Part shown: positions 8,101-16,653 of the stretch, in pieces | Layout: every line of letters starts with the position of its first letter | How positions within the stretch are numbered: the first letter of the stretch is position 1 | DNA from: Sphingosinicella microcystinivorans | Lineage (GTDB): Bacteria; Pseudomonadota; Alphaproteobacteria; Sphingomonadales; Sphingomonadaceae | Assembly: GCF_003634215.1 (NCBI RefSeq) | Contig: NZ_RBWX01000012.1 | Coordinates: 62,001-126,000, forward strand | Direction of reading: 5' to 3' | Length of the DNA: 64,000 nt | Position numbers and translations under genes: made by a program | Notes under the pieces: model-generated | What the model was told of the DNA's origin: nothing | Seen by the model: the letters and a program-made list of their open reading frames with translations, nothing else | Databases searched by the model: none

Positions 8101-8568
8101 TTAATTCCCGGAGACACGAATTGACACCACTTCGATGGCATCGTTCACGTTTGCGAAGTCCAGCGTGTCTCCCGGCTCAGCCTCCATCAGCGTGCGGCTG
8201 AGCGGTGCGGAGAAGGAGAGAAGCCCGGCGGCCGGGTCCGCCTCGTCGTTGCCGACAATGGTGACGGTGCGCTCGGTACCGTTCAGCCGGAAGGTGACGG
8301 TGGAGCCGAACGCCACGCGGGCGCCGTCCGCCTCTTCCATCAATTGCATCGTGGCTTGCCGGTTGCGCCAATAGCGCAGGTCGCGCCGCGTCGCCTTGAT
8401 CGCGTCTTCGTCGCTGAGGCCCTGCAGCACGGCTTCGAGTTCGGCCACCTGGGCGCGTATCTGTGCTTGCCCGCGCGCGGTCACGAGGTTTGGTCCGGGC
8501 GGGATCGGAAGCTCGAACTTGGGTTCCAGATGTTCATCGTCGCTTTCGCGGCGAAAGGCGACACTCAT
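8101..8568 (-). CDS. GreA/GreB-family transcription elongation factor-like protein
   Basis: Protein of 155 residues with a short N-terminal helical hairpin (about residues 27-78) and a C-terminal FKBP-like Gre domain. The latter is recognised by VAFGSTVTFRLNG, the TIVGNDEADP strand and LLSFSAPLSRTLMEAEPGD. Gre factors enter the RNA polymerase secondary channel and stimulate cleavage of backtracked RNA. In classical GreA the coiled-coil tip carries GDLSENAEY; here that position reads LSDEDAIKATRRD, acidic but not the classical motif, and the coil looks shorter. Activity may therefore differ. It overlaps the Hsp70 gene by four bases (ATGA), implying coupled translation. Confidence 0.75.
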   Translation of the reverse strand: MSVAFRRESDDEHLEPKFELPIPPGPNLVTARGQAQIRAQVAELEAVLQGLSDEDAIKATRRDLRYWRNRQATMQLMEEADGARVAFGSTVTFRLNGTERTVTIVGNDEADPAAGLLSFSAPLSRTLMEAEPGDTLDFANVNDAIEVVSIRVSGN

Positions 8569-9878
8569 GCTCCGCTCTCCTCTGGCGCGATCCAGTCCGC
8601 GATGTCGGGTGCCGCGCCGATGAGCGCAAGCCCATGTGCGATCGAAGTGAGCTCCTCGCCGCCGGCAAGTCGGCTCTCCCCAAAGCGTTCGGCGAACACC
8701 TGGCGAACCGCCGGTATGAGCGACGAGCCGCCGGTCAGGAACACGTGGTCGATGTCGGCGGGCGCGAGGCGCGCTGTCGCGAGCGCGCGGTCCACCGTTT
8801 CGGCGATAGGCGCGAGGTCAGGTGCGATCCAGCGCTCGAAGTCGGCGCGGGCAACCTCGACATCGATCGAGAAGTCGGCGCTCTCGAAGTCGAACTTTGC
8901 ATGGTCCTCGGTCGACAGAGCCCGTTTCAGCGTGCCGACGGCTTCGTAAAGGCCATGGCCGAGTTCGTGTTCCACCACCGCGATCATGCGGTCGATTGCG
9001 GCCGGATCGAGCGCCGCGCGCTTCAGTCGTGCCAGTTCATCGAGCGTTCTGCGGCTCCGCATGAGCGCGAGCCGCGACCAGTCCCCAAAATCCGTGAAAT
9101 GGCCGGCCGGAATTTCCAGCACCTTGTCGAAGGAGCGATACCGACCGCCCTTGCCGAGCAGCGGCAGGACAAGGCGGTCCATGATCCGGTAGTCGAACCG
9201 GTCACCGGCGATGCCGATACCCGCTGCCCCGAGCGGCACGCACCGTTGCGCCGCATCGGGCACGACGCGGACGATCGAAAAGTCGCTGGTGCCGCCACCG
9301 AAGTCCGCCACCAGCAGTGTCGCGGGTTCGCTCAGCCGCGAGGCGAAGCTGTAGGCGGCGCCAAGCGGCTCGTAAACGTAGTGGACCGGTCGGCCCAGGG
9401 CCTCGAACATCGCGTCGTAGCGCGCTCGCGCGAGCGCCGGATCGGGCCGTGCGCCGACATAGCGCACGGGGCGCCCGACGACGATGCGCTCCGGCAGGTC
9501 GGCAAGCGCATCGCCGCCGTGGGCCCGCAGGTGAGACAGGAAAATCTGCCCAAGCTCCTCGAAGCGCATCCGCGCCTCAAACACGCTCGCATGCTCGAAA
9601 TTGGGGTTTGCAGCGACTGACTTGAAGGATTGCAGGAAGCGCGAGCCTTGCGGAAATTCGAGGAACTCGGCGATGGCCCACGGCCCGGCTTCATGCGCAA
9701 GGCCGCCGCGCGCATCCTCGACCTGCCAGAAGCACAGCGCCGAGCGAAAAACGCTCGCCGGCCCATCAGGCCCCGCGAAGCTGACAAGATCTGCCGCTGC
9801 CTCGCCATTGGCGCGCGCCACCACCGAATTGGTTGTGCCGAAATCGATGCCGATGGCGCTGGCTTTGTCGGCGGACAC
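8565..9878 (-). CDS. Hsp70 family protein, YegD-like
   Basis: Actin/Hsp70-fold ATPase of 437 residues, too short for DnaK and close in length to YegD. The N-terminal phosphate loop is GIDFGTTNSVVA (residues about 9-20), the second phosphate loop is VADFGGGTSDFS, and the C-terminal adenosine segment is HVFLTGGSSLIPAVRQ. There is no substrate-binding domain and no DnaK-like acidic tail, so it is a stand-alone ATPase domain and probably not a general chaperone. It is the first gene of a two-gene unit with the Gre-like factor. The function of YegD-type proteins is poorly known, and I infer none beyond ATP binding. Confidence 0.85.
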   Translation of the reverse strand: MSADKASAIGIDFGTTNSVVARANGEAAADLVSFAGPDGPASVFRSALCFWQVEDARGGLAHEAGPWAIAEFLEFPQGSRFLQSFKSVAANPNFEHASVFEARMRFEELGQIFLSHLRAHGGDALADLPERIVVGRPVRYVGARPDPALARARYDAMFEALGRPVHYVYEPLGAAYSFASRLSEPATLLVADFGGGTSDFSIVRVVPDAAQRCVPLGAAGIGIAGDRFDYRIMDRLVLPLLGKGGRYRSFDKVLEIPAGHFTDFGDWSRLALMRSRRTLDELARLKRAALDPAAIDRMIAVVEHELGHGLYEAVGTLKRALSTEDHAKFDFESADFSIDVEVARADFERWIAPDLAPIAETVDRALATARLAPADIDHVFLTGGSSLIPAVRQVFAERFGESRLAGGEELTSIAHGLALIGAAPDIADWIAPEESGA

Positions 9879-10179
9879 TGCATTTCCTTTCCAGCCTCGA
9901 ACGGCCGGCGGCTATGGCAGTACAGCGCCCCTTGGACAACCATGGCTTGGGATTTTTTGTCGACCACAGTGGCGATGAGGGAAAGGCGGCTTCCAGCTAG
10001 TTCCATACGTCACTCCGCCCGTTCTCACATGCCGACACGTGTGGCGTGTTGGAAGAACTTAGTGCGAGCAGAGTGCTGTGGAACCAGCGACAGATTTCGC
10101 CAAAGCCTCGTTAAGGATATTTACAGTCGTGTGACGGCATGATTCGCTGTGTCTGGGTTCCACAGGGAAGGAGCTTGCG
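9879..10179. other. Divergent intergenic region with a long-range inverted repeat before usg
   Basis: This 301-base gap lies between the Hsp70 gene (minus) and usg (plus) and should hold both promoters. I see no gene in it. A perfect ten-base inverted repeat, CTGTGGAACC at 10076-10085 and GGTTCCACAG at 10156-10165, brackets about 70 bases. Its right arm abuts the purine-rich ribosome-binding site GGGAAGGAG (10165-10173) of usg, so an RNA stem could influence usg translation. Confidence 0.45.
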
Positions 10180-10470
10180 ATGCACGATGACGGACCGCAC
10201 GGCGTTGATGGTGATTTCGTCCGGCAGATGCAGGATTGGCGACCGCTGATCGCCAACATCCTCTATCATATGCCGGATCATCCGCACGTGCTGCAGAGCT
10301 TCACGTGGCAAACGCTGGACAAGGCGCCGCGCTTTCCGCGGTTGATCCGGTTCCTCGATTTCTGGTCTCACAGCATCGACGGAATGCTGCATTCGGTACG
10401 GATCATGCACGGCGCATCGATCCGACCGGCAGAATACCGCTTCGTCGACCACGAACTCCGTCTGAACTGA
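10180..10470 (+). CDS. usg: Usg family protein
   Basis: Small soluble protein of 96 residues that matches the alphaproteobacterial Usg family. Characteristic features are the ILYHMPDHPHVLQSFTWQ segment (residues about 27-44), then APRFPRLIRFLDFW and GMLHSVRI. The family is conserved in alphaproteobacteria, but its molecular function is not established; the name comes from an old description near tryptophan genes in another species. The ATG is preceded by a strong GGGAAGGAG at a good spacing. It is monocistronic here and converges with pstS, whose stop lies three bases beyond. No membrane segment or signal peptide is visible. Confidence 0.85.
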   Translation: MHDDGPHGVDGDFVRQMQDWRPLIANILYHMPDHPHVLQSFTWQTLDKAPRFPRLIRFLDFWSHSIDGMLHSVRIMHGASIRPAEYRFVDHELRLN

Positions 10471-10473
10471 CGC

Positions 10474-11568
10474 CTATTTGAGCGCAGTGATATCCAGCGG
10501 TGTCAGCGCCGCAGCCGCAGCGGCGCTCGCCTTGCGCTCGGCATCCGGCTCGGCGATCAGGCCGCGCGATTTGAGATAGCCTTCAGGGCCGAATGCCGCT
10601 TCGCTCGTGTATTCCTGCAGGAACACGGCGAGCGCGGGCTTGGCGCGAGCGTGCTCGCCCTTCACGTAGATGTAGAGCGGACGTGAGGCCGGATAAGCAC
10701 CGCTCGCGATCGCTTCGTATTCCGGCGCGACGCCGTTCATCTTCACGCCCTCGATCTTGTCGAGGTTTTCTTCGAGATAGGAGTAGCCGAAGATGCCGAC
10801 CGCCGTGGGGTTTGCGACGAGCTTCTGGACGATGAGATTGTCGTTCTCACCGGCTTCCACATAGACGCCGTCCTCACGGAGCTTGGTGCAGCGCGTCTTG
10901 TATTCGTCCTCGTTCGAGTCCTTCAGCGCCTTCAGGTTCGGGAAGGTGGAGCAGCCCGCTTCCATCACGAGTTCGTTGAAGGCGTCGCGCGTGCCCGAGG
11001 TCGGCGGCGGACCGAGCACTTCGATCTTGCGGCTCGGGAGCTTCGGATCGATCTGGTTCCAGGTGGTGACGGTGTTCTTCGAACCATCCGGCTTCGTGGC
11101 AGCGAGCGCGAGGAATATCTGTGCGGGCGTCACGTCGAGATGCGCATCGGACTTCGACTGGGCGATGGCGATGCCATCGAGGCCGACCTGAATCTCTACG
11201 ATCTGCTTGACGCCGTTCGTGTTGCAGAGCTCGACCTCGCTCTTCTTGATGCGGCGCGAAGCGTTGGCGATGTCCGGATGCTGCGTGCCGACGCCGCCGC
11301 AGAACAGCTTGATGCCGCCGCCGGTGCCGGTCGATTCGACGATAGGCGCGGCTGCCGCCGGATACTTGCGGCGAAAATTCTCGGCGACCGCCGTGGTGAA
11401 TGGGTACACGGTCGACGAACCGACGATGCGAAGCGCCGGGCCGGAGACGTTGACGCCACCGGTCGCGGCCGTGTCGCCGCCCTGCGGCGGCGTGGGCGCA
11501 GGCGAAGAATCGCAGGCGGCGAGCGCCAGAAGACCGATACCGGCAAGAGCAAGGCTGGTGATGCGCAT
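10474..11568 (-). CDS. pstS: Phosphate ABC transporter substrate-binding protein PstS (lipoprotein-type, no pstCAB beside it)
   Basis: Periplasmic phosphate-binding protein of about 364 residues. The N-terminus is a lipoprotein signal with the lipobox LLALAAC at residues 11-17 (Cys17) from the ATG at 11568; the longer frame upstream runs through the promoter and is rejected. The body shows GSSTVYPFTTAVAE (phosphate-binding strand-loop), ESTGTGGGIKLFCGG and PPTSGTRDAFNELV, all typical of PstS. No permease or ATPase gene of a Pst system is adjacent, so this copy either serves transporters encoded elsewhere or is a high-affinity accessory copy. Regulation is visible: four Pho-box heptamers stand 60 to 99 bases upstream of the start. 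Convergent with usg. Confidence 0.88.
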   Translation of the reverse strand: MRITSLALAGIGLLALAACDSSPAPTPPQGGDTAATGGVNVSGPALRIVGSSTVYPFTTAVAENFRRKYPAAAAPIVESTGTGGGIKLFCGGVGTQHPDIANASRRIKKSEVELCNTNGVKQIVEIQVGLDGIAIAQSKSDAHLDVTPAQIFLALAATKPDGSKNTVTTWNQIDPKLPSRKIEVLGPPPTSGTRDAFNELVMEAGCSTFPNLKALKDSNEDEYKTRCTKLREDGVYVEAGENDNLIVQKLVANPTAVGIFGYSYLEENLDKIEGVKMNGVAPEYEAIASGAYPASRPLYIYVKGEHARAKPALAVFLQEYTSEAAFGPEGYLKSRGLIAEPDAERKASAAAAAALTPLDITALK

Positions 11569-11627
11569 GGGATTCCGTCTCCGCTTCAACGATGACCTGT
11601 TTCTGACGCCGCCCCTAGGCGCGTTCG

Positions 11628-11667
11628 ATGACGCTTTGGTGACAGAGAAATGTCGGATGCGTGACAG
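11628..11667 (-). promoter_or_regulatory. Tandem Pho boxes upstream of pstS
   Basis: Read on the minus strand, four heptamers follow one another at an exact 11-base period: CTGTCAC (11661-11667), CCGACAT (11650-11656), CTGTCAC (11639-11645) and GCGTCAT (11628-11634). The PhoB consensus is a pair of CTGTCAT heptamers separated by four bases, so this is two adjacent Pho boxes with at most three mismatches per heptamer. They fill most of the gap between the polA stop and the pstS start, so PhoB-dependent activation of pstS at phosphate limitation is very likely. Confidence 0.85.
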
Positions 11668-11673
11668 TGCCAA

Positions 11674-14490
11674 TCAGTGGGCAGCGTTCCAGTTCTGGCC
11701 GGTGCCGACTTCGACGACGAGCGGGACGGCCAGTTCCACCACGGGCGCGCAGGCATCCTCCATCACGCGCTTGATAACGGCACCCGCCGCTGCGGCTTTT
11801 TCCGCAGGCACTTCGAAGACGAGTTCGTCGTGGACCTGCAGCAGCATTTGGGCATCCGTGAGGTTCTCGGCTTCGAGCGCATCCTCGATACGAATCATCG
11901 CCCGCCGGATGATGTCCGCCGCCGTGCCCTGGAGCGGCGCGTTGATCGCAGCGCGCTCGCCGAAGGCGCGCTCTGCCTGATTCGACGACTTGATGAGCGG
12001 CGTGTGGATACGGCGGCCGAACAATGTTTCGACATAGCCGACATCGCGCGCGCCCATCTTGGTGCGCTCCATGTAGTCACGGATGCCGGGGAAGCGCTCG
12101 AAGTAGCGCTTGATGTAATCCCCGGCCGCACCGCGATCGATGCCGAGATTGCGCGCGAGGCCGAACGCCGAAATGCCGTAGATGATGCCGAAGTTGATCG
12201 CCTTCGCCTGACGCCGGATGAGCGGTGTCATCTCCGCCATCGGCACACCGAACATTTCGGACGCGGTCATGGCGTGAATGTCGAGCCCGTCGGCGAACGC
12301 CTGCCGGAGTTGCGGAATCTCAGCGATCTCGGCGAGTAGACGCAGCTCGATCTGGCTGTAGTCGGCCGACAGCAGGACGTTGCCGCCCTCCGGCACGAAA
12401 GCGTCGCGGATCTTGCGGCCTTCCTCGGTGCGGACGGGAATGTTCTGGAGGTTGGGATCGGTGGAGGAGAGGCGACCCGTGGTCGTGGAGGCGAGCGCGT
12501 AGCTGGTGTGGACGCGGCCGGTTTCGGGGTTGATCTGTTCCTGCAGCGTGTCGGTATAGGTGGACTTGAGCTTGGCGAGCTGGCGCCAGTCCAGCACCTT
12601 CTGCGCAATCTCGATGCCTTCGCCGGCGAGTCGGTCGAGCACATCGACGTCGGTGGAATACGCGCCGGTCTTGGCAGACTTCTTGCCGCCCTGAAGCCCC
12701 ATCTGCTCGAACAGGATCTCGCCGAGCTGACGGGGCGAGGCGACGTTGAACGGCGTGCCCGCAAGCGTGTGAACTTCCGCCTCCAGCCGTTCGAGGCCCT
12801 GCGCGTAATCTGCCGAAAGACGCGCGAGCGCCGCGCGGTCCACCTTGATGCCGCGCCGCTCCATGCGCATCAGCACCGGCGCGAGCGGACGCTCGAGCGT
12901 TTCGTAGACCCCGGTCACATGCTCCCGCCACAGGCGAGGCTTCAGATGCTGCCAGAGGCGGAGCGTGCAGTCGGCATCTTCGGCGGCGTATTTCGTCGCG
13001 GCATCGAGCGGCACCTTGTCGAAGGTGACCTGCGCCTTGCCGGTGCCCGCCACCTGCTTGAACGGGATCGGCTTGTGGCCGAGCAGCCGTTCCGAAAGCC
13101 CGTCCATACCGTGTCCGGCCGGGCCGCCGTTTTCGAGCGCCTTTCCCGAATCGAGCGCATAGGAAATCAGCATCGTGTCGTCGAACGGCGCGATCGTGAT
13201 GCCCTGCCGCGCGAGGACGAGCATGTCGTACTTGAGGTTCTGGCCGACCTTCAGCGTCGCGGCGTCTTCGAGCAGCGGTTTCAGCCGCGCGAGCGCTTCC
13301 ACGCGGTCCACCTGTACCGGCGTCTCGCCGAGCAGCCCCTCGCTCGCGACGTGGCCGAGCGGAATGTAACAGGCGCGGTTCGGCGCGGTCGCGAGGCTGA
13401 CGCCGACGAGATTGGCGCGCATCGCATCGAGACTGTCCGTCTCGGTATCGACCGCGACGGTGCCCGCCGCGAACGCCTCTGCGATCCAGCCATCGAGCGC
13501 CTCAAGCGTCGCGACGGTCTCGTATTTGTCGTGTTCGAAGGGCAGCAAGGGCGGTGAGAAGGCATCGGGCGGCGGCAGCGCGGCACCCGGCTCACCCGAC
13601 GCGGCTTCCATCGCGGCATGTTTGCCGAGCTTGGAGAGCAAAGTGCGAAAGCCGTGCTTCTTGAAGAACGCCGAAAGCGGCTCGTGCGGCGGGTCCTTGA
13701 GCGCGAAGGTTTCGATCGGCTCGGAAAGCGGCCAATCGGTTTTCAGCGTGACGAGCACGCGCGACATGCGGATGTCATCGACGCTCGACGTGATCATTTC
13801 ACGCAGCTTGTCGCGCTTGATCTCGGCCGCGCGCGCGATCAGCGTCTCCGTATCGCCGAACTGCTGGATGAGCTGCGTCGCCGTCTTGGGGCCGACGCCG
13901 CGCACGCCGGGGATGTTGTCGACCGCGTCGCCCATCAGCGCCAGCACCTCGCCGACCTTTTCCGGCGGCACGCCGAACTTCTCCTCGACATGCGCCACGT
14001 CGATGCGGAGGTCGCGCATGGTATCGAGCATGTCGATGCCGCCGCCGACGAGCTGCATCAGATCCTTGTCCGACGAGACGATCGTGACCTTCATACCCTC
14101 GTCGCGCGCCTTCACGGCGTACGCGGCGATGATGTCGTCAGCCTCGATGCCGATTTCCTCGATGCACGGCACCGAAAAGGCGCGCACGGCATCGCGGATC
14201 AGCGGGAACTGCGGAATCAGATCCTCGGGCGGCTCTGGCCGGTTCGCCTTGTATTCGGGGTATAGCTCCATGCGGAAGCTGTGCTTGGACGCATCGAGGA
14301 TGACCGCGAGATGCGTTGGCCCCTCGCCCTTGTTCAACTCCTCGATCAGCTTCCAGAGCATCGCCGTGAAGCCGAAGACCGCGTTGACCGGCGTGCCTTC
14401 CGGATCGGTGAGCGGCGGCAAGCGGTGATAGGCGCGGAAGATGAAGCTCGACCCGTCGACGAGGTAGAGATGCTGGGGGGCGTCGGTCAT
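11674..14490 (-). CDS. polA: DNA polymerase I
   Basis: Full-length three-domain polymerase of 938 residues used in Okazaki-fragment maturation and repair synthesis. The 5'-3' exonuclease domain begins with LYLVDGSSFIFRAYHRLPPL. The 3'-5' proofreading domain keeps all metal-ligand motifs (AVDTETD, GQNLKYDMLVL and YAAEDADCT), so proofreading should be intact. The polymerase domain shows SADYSQIELRLLAEI (motif A), RRQAKAINFGIIYGIS (O-helix, motif B) and LLQVHDELVFEV (motif C). It ends 105 bases before the pstS start codon, its stop being next to the pstS Pho boxes, and starts 36 bases downstream of the nadB stop, so it may be transcribed with nadB. Identification is secure. Confidence 0.97.
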   Translation of the reverse strand: MTDAPQHLYLVDGSSFIFRAYHRLPPLTDPEGTPVNAVFGFTAMLWKLIEELNKGEGPTHLAVILDASKHSFRMELYPEYKANRPEPPEDLIPQFPLIRDAVRAFSVPCIEEIGIEADDIIAAYAVKARDEGMKVTIVSSDKDLMQLVGGGIDMLDTMRDLRIDVAHVEEKFGVPPEKVGEVLALMGDAVDNIPGVRGVGPKTATQLIQQFGDTETLIARAAEIKRDKLREMITSSVDDIRMSRVLVTLKTDWPLSEPIETFALKDPPHEPLSAFFKKHGFRTLLSKLGKHAAMEAASGEPGAALPPPDAFSPPLLPFEHDKYETVATLEALDGWIAEAFAAGTVAVDTETDSLDAMRANLVGVSLATAPNRACYIPLGHVASEGLLGETPVQVDRVEALARLKPLLEDAATLKVGQNLKYDMLVLARQGITIAPFDDTMLISYALDSGKALENGGPAGHGMDGLSERLLGHKPIPFKQVAGTGKAQVTFDKVPLDAATKYAAEDADCTLRLWQHLKPRLWREHVTGVYETLERPLAPVLMRMERRGIKVDRAALARLSADYAQGLERLEAEVHTLAGTPFNVASPRQLGEILFEQMGLQGGKKSAKTGAYSTDVDVLDRLAGEGIEIAQKVLDWRQLAKLKSTYTDTLQEQINPETGRVHTSYALASTTTGRLSSTDPNLQNIPVRTEEGRKIRDAFVPEGGNVLLSADYSQIELRLLAEIAEIPQLRQAFADGLDIHAMTASEMFGVPMAEMTPLIRRQAKAINFGIIYGISAFGLARNLGIDRGAAGDYIKRYFERFPGIRDYMERTKMGARDVGYVETLFGRRIHTPLIKSSNQAERAFGERAAINAPLQGTAADIIRRAMIRIEDALEAENLTDAQMLLQVHDELVFEVPAEKAAAAGAVIKRVMEDACAPVVELAVPLVVEVGTGQNWNAAH

Positions 14491-14526
14491 GGACGTGCGT
14501 GTAGCAAGCCGCGCTCCGATTGGCGA

Positions 14527-16131
14527 CTAGGGGATGAGCACAGTGTCCTCCGCGACCGGCGAGGGCTGCGGATAATCGAGCGTGTAGTGGAGACCGCGGC
14601 TTTCGTGGCGGCGGAGCGCCGAACGGACGATGAGATCGGCGGCGGTAAGCAGATTGCGCAGCTCGATAAGGTCGGGTGTCACTCGGAAGTGGCCGTAGAA
14701 ATCCTCGACCTCGCCGGTGAGCAGCTTGATGCGGTGCTGCGCGCGTTCCAGTCGCTTGGTGGTGCGGACGATGCCGACATAGTTCCACATGAACCGGCGG
14801 ATTTCCGTCCAGTTCTGCTTGATGACGACCTCTTCGTCCGAATCGGTGACGCGGCTCTCGTCCCATGCGCGGATTGCCGGGGGAGATGCGAGACCGTCCC
14901 AGTTCGCCGTGATGTGCTTCGCTGCCGCCTCGCCGAACACGAAACATTCAAGAAGCGAGTTGGACGCGAGACGATTCGCGCCGTGGAGGCCGGAGTGGCT
15001 GACCTCGCCCGCCGCATAGAGCCCGGGAAGGTCGGTCTTCCCATCGCGATCGATGACAACGCCGCCGCACGTGTAGTGCTGCGCCGGAACGACCGGAATC
15101 GGCTCCTTCGTCATGTCGATGCCGAGGCCGAGCAGCTTTTCGTAGATGTTCGGGAAGTGGTGCTTCACGAACTCCGGTTCGCGGTGGCTGATATCGAGGT
15201 GCACGTAATCGAGGCCGAGGCGCTTGATCTCGTGGTCGATGGCGCGGGCGACGATGTCGCGCGGCGCAAGCTCGGCGCGGCTGTCGAAGCGCGGCATGAA
15301 TCGCTCGCCGCCGCCGGGGACGCCGGGTGGCAATTTGAGATGCCCGCCCTCGCCGCGCACGGCCTCGGTGATGAGGAAGTTCTTGACCTCCAGGTTGTAG
15401 AGGCAGGTCGGGTGGAACTGCATGAATTCCATGTTGGCGACGCGGCAGCCTGCGCGCCATGCCATGGCGATACCGTCTCCCGTGGCGCCGCGCGGCGCGG
15501 TGGAAAACAGATAGGTGCGGCCCGCGCCGCCGGTGGCAAGCACGGTGGCGCGCGCGGTCAACGTCTCGACGCGGCCGGTGGCGCGGTCGAGCGCATAGAC
15601 GCCCCAGACGTGGCCGTCGCCAGAATAGCGCTCGCCGTGACGGCTGGTCACGAGGTCGATGCCCACCCGGTCCGGCAGCAGCGTGATATTGGGGCTGGCG
15701 GCAGCGGCCTTTTCGAGCGCCTGCTGGACGGCCCAGCCGGTCGCGTCGTCGACGTGGACGATGCGGCGATGGCTGTGCCCGCCCTCGCGCGTCAGATGCC
15801 AGCGCTCGGTGCCGCCCGCGTTGAAGGGCACGCCGATCTCGGCGAGGCGCTCGATCGCGGCGGGGGCGTTTTCAACGACGAATTCCACGATGTCGCGGTG
15901 GTTGAGCCCGGCACCCGCCACCATCGTATCTTCGATATGGCTTTCGAACGTATCGCCCGGCTCCAGCACCGCCGCGATGCCGCCCTGCGCCCATGACGTC
16001 GAGCCGGCGGACAGGTCCGCCTTCGAGATCACGCCCACCTTGAAATGCTGCGCGAGGTTGAGCGCGCAGGTGAGCCCGGCAGCGCCTGAGCCGATGACGA
16101 GAACGTCGAACTGCATCAATTCCATCCGCAT
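14527..16131 (-). CDS. nadB: L-aspartate oxidase
   Basis: FAD enzyme of about 534 residues that oxidises L-aspartate to iminoaspartate, the first step of de novo NAD synthesis. The N-terminal dinucleotide fold DVLVIGSGAAGLTCALNLA is followed by SAGSTSWAQGGIAAV, and the fumarate-reductase-type active-site regions HLTREGGHSHRR and FMQFHPT are present, as is AGEVSHSGLHGANRLASNSLLE. The nadA and nadC partners are not in the window. Several ATGs crowd the start (16131, 16125, 16116); the longest overlaps the end of the upstream lipoprotein gene by 16 bases. It could form an operon with polA downstream. Confidence 0.96.
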   Translation of the reverse strand: MRMELMQFDVLVIGSGAAGLTCALNLAQHFKVGVISKADLSAGSTSWAQGGIAAVLEPGDTFESHIEDTMVAGAGLNHRDIVEFVVENAPAAIERLAEIGVPFNAGGTERWHLTREGGHSHRRIVHVDDATGWAVQQALEKAAAASPNITLLPDRVGIDLVTSRHGERYSGDGHVWGVYALDRATGRVETLTARATVLATGGAGRTYLFSTAPRGATGDGIAMAWRAGCRVANMEFMQFHPTCLYNLEVKNFLITEAVRGEGGHLKLPPGVPGGGERFMPRFDSRAELAPRDIVARAIDHEIKRLGLDYVHLDISHREPEFVKHHFPNIYEKLLGLGIDMTKEPIPVVPAQHYTCGGVVIDRDGKTDLPGLYAAGEVSHSGLHGANRLASNSLLECFVFGEAAAKHITANWDGLASPPAIRAWDESRVTDSDEEVVIKQNWTEIRRFMWNYVGIVRTTKRLERAQHRIKLLTGEVEDFYGHFRVTPDLIELRNLLTAADLIVRSALRRHESRGLHYTLDYPQPSPVAEDTVLIP

Positions 16132-16652
16132 CCAAAAATCGTATGATCAGCGTTCGCGGGTGAACGGGCCAGCGTCAAGCTGTGCTCGTAACCGTCACTA
16201 TCCGGGAGACTGATCATTTCTTGGGTGGTTACAGGGAAGCCAGCTGCTCTCAGCCGTTCGCGAACCTGTTCGAGAGGGACATCGAGCACAAAGTGGAAAT
16301 CGCCCGGGTCACCGCCCTCGGGAAAAGACTGGGAGATTTCCAGCAGTCGCATTCCGAGCCAACGCCCGGATACCGAGGTGCTCACGACCTGATAGCCATC
16401 CGCACGGCGGTACTGAATTGGGCCAAACGCGGCAGAAAGCGCATGGGACGCCGCTATCCTTCCCGGATACACGGTTTCGTTATCGATCCTGACCATCGCG
16501 TTCATGAAAGCCTCGTGTTGAGGAGATCTCTCGCAGGTTTCCGGACGAGCAAACGCAAGCAAATTGTCGAGGTCGACCACCACAGCGCGGCGCGACTGGC
16601 CGGTGGCACACGCTGCAAGCACCAGAGCTATGGCGACGGGTGCAAGGCGCAC
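16116..16652 (-). CDS. Hypothetical lipoprotein
   Basis: Unrecognised protein of about 178 residues. I choose GTG at 16650-16652, which begins VRLAPVAIALVLAACATG: an ideal short lipoprotein signal peptide whose lipobox cysteine is at residue 15. The GTG starts one base after the ABC ATPase stop codon. The mature part contains no transmembrane segment. It has several cysteines (ETCERS near the start and FGCGWN at the end), which could form a disulfide in the periplasm. Its position between an ABC ATPase and nadB, with almost no spacing, implies cotranscription with the ATPase, but I see no domain that explains the function. Confidence 0.7.
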   Translation of the reverse strand: MRLAPVAIALVLAACATGQSRRAVVVDLDNLLAFARPETCERSPQHEAFMNAMVRIDNETVYPGRIAASHALSAAFGPIQYRRADGYQVVSTSVSGRWLGMRLLEISQSFPEGGDPGDFHFVLDVPLEQVRERLRAAGFPVTTQEMISLPDSDGYEHSLTLARSPANADHTIFGCGWN

Positions 16653-16653
16653 C

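Noticed and set aside
12508-13557. Long plus-strand open frame opposite polA
   Set aside because: Antisense shadow of GC-rich coding DNA: Arg/Glu/His-rich translation with no domain, and it lies wholly over intact polA.
14281-15996. 571-codon plus-strand frame opposite polA and nadB
   Set aside because: It spans two well-identified genes in antisense, and its translation has no recognisable family motifs.
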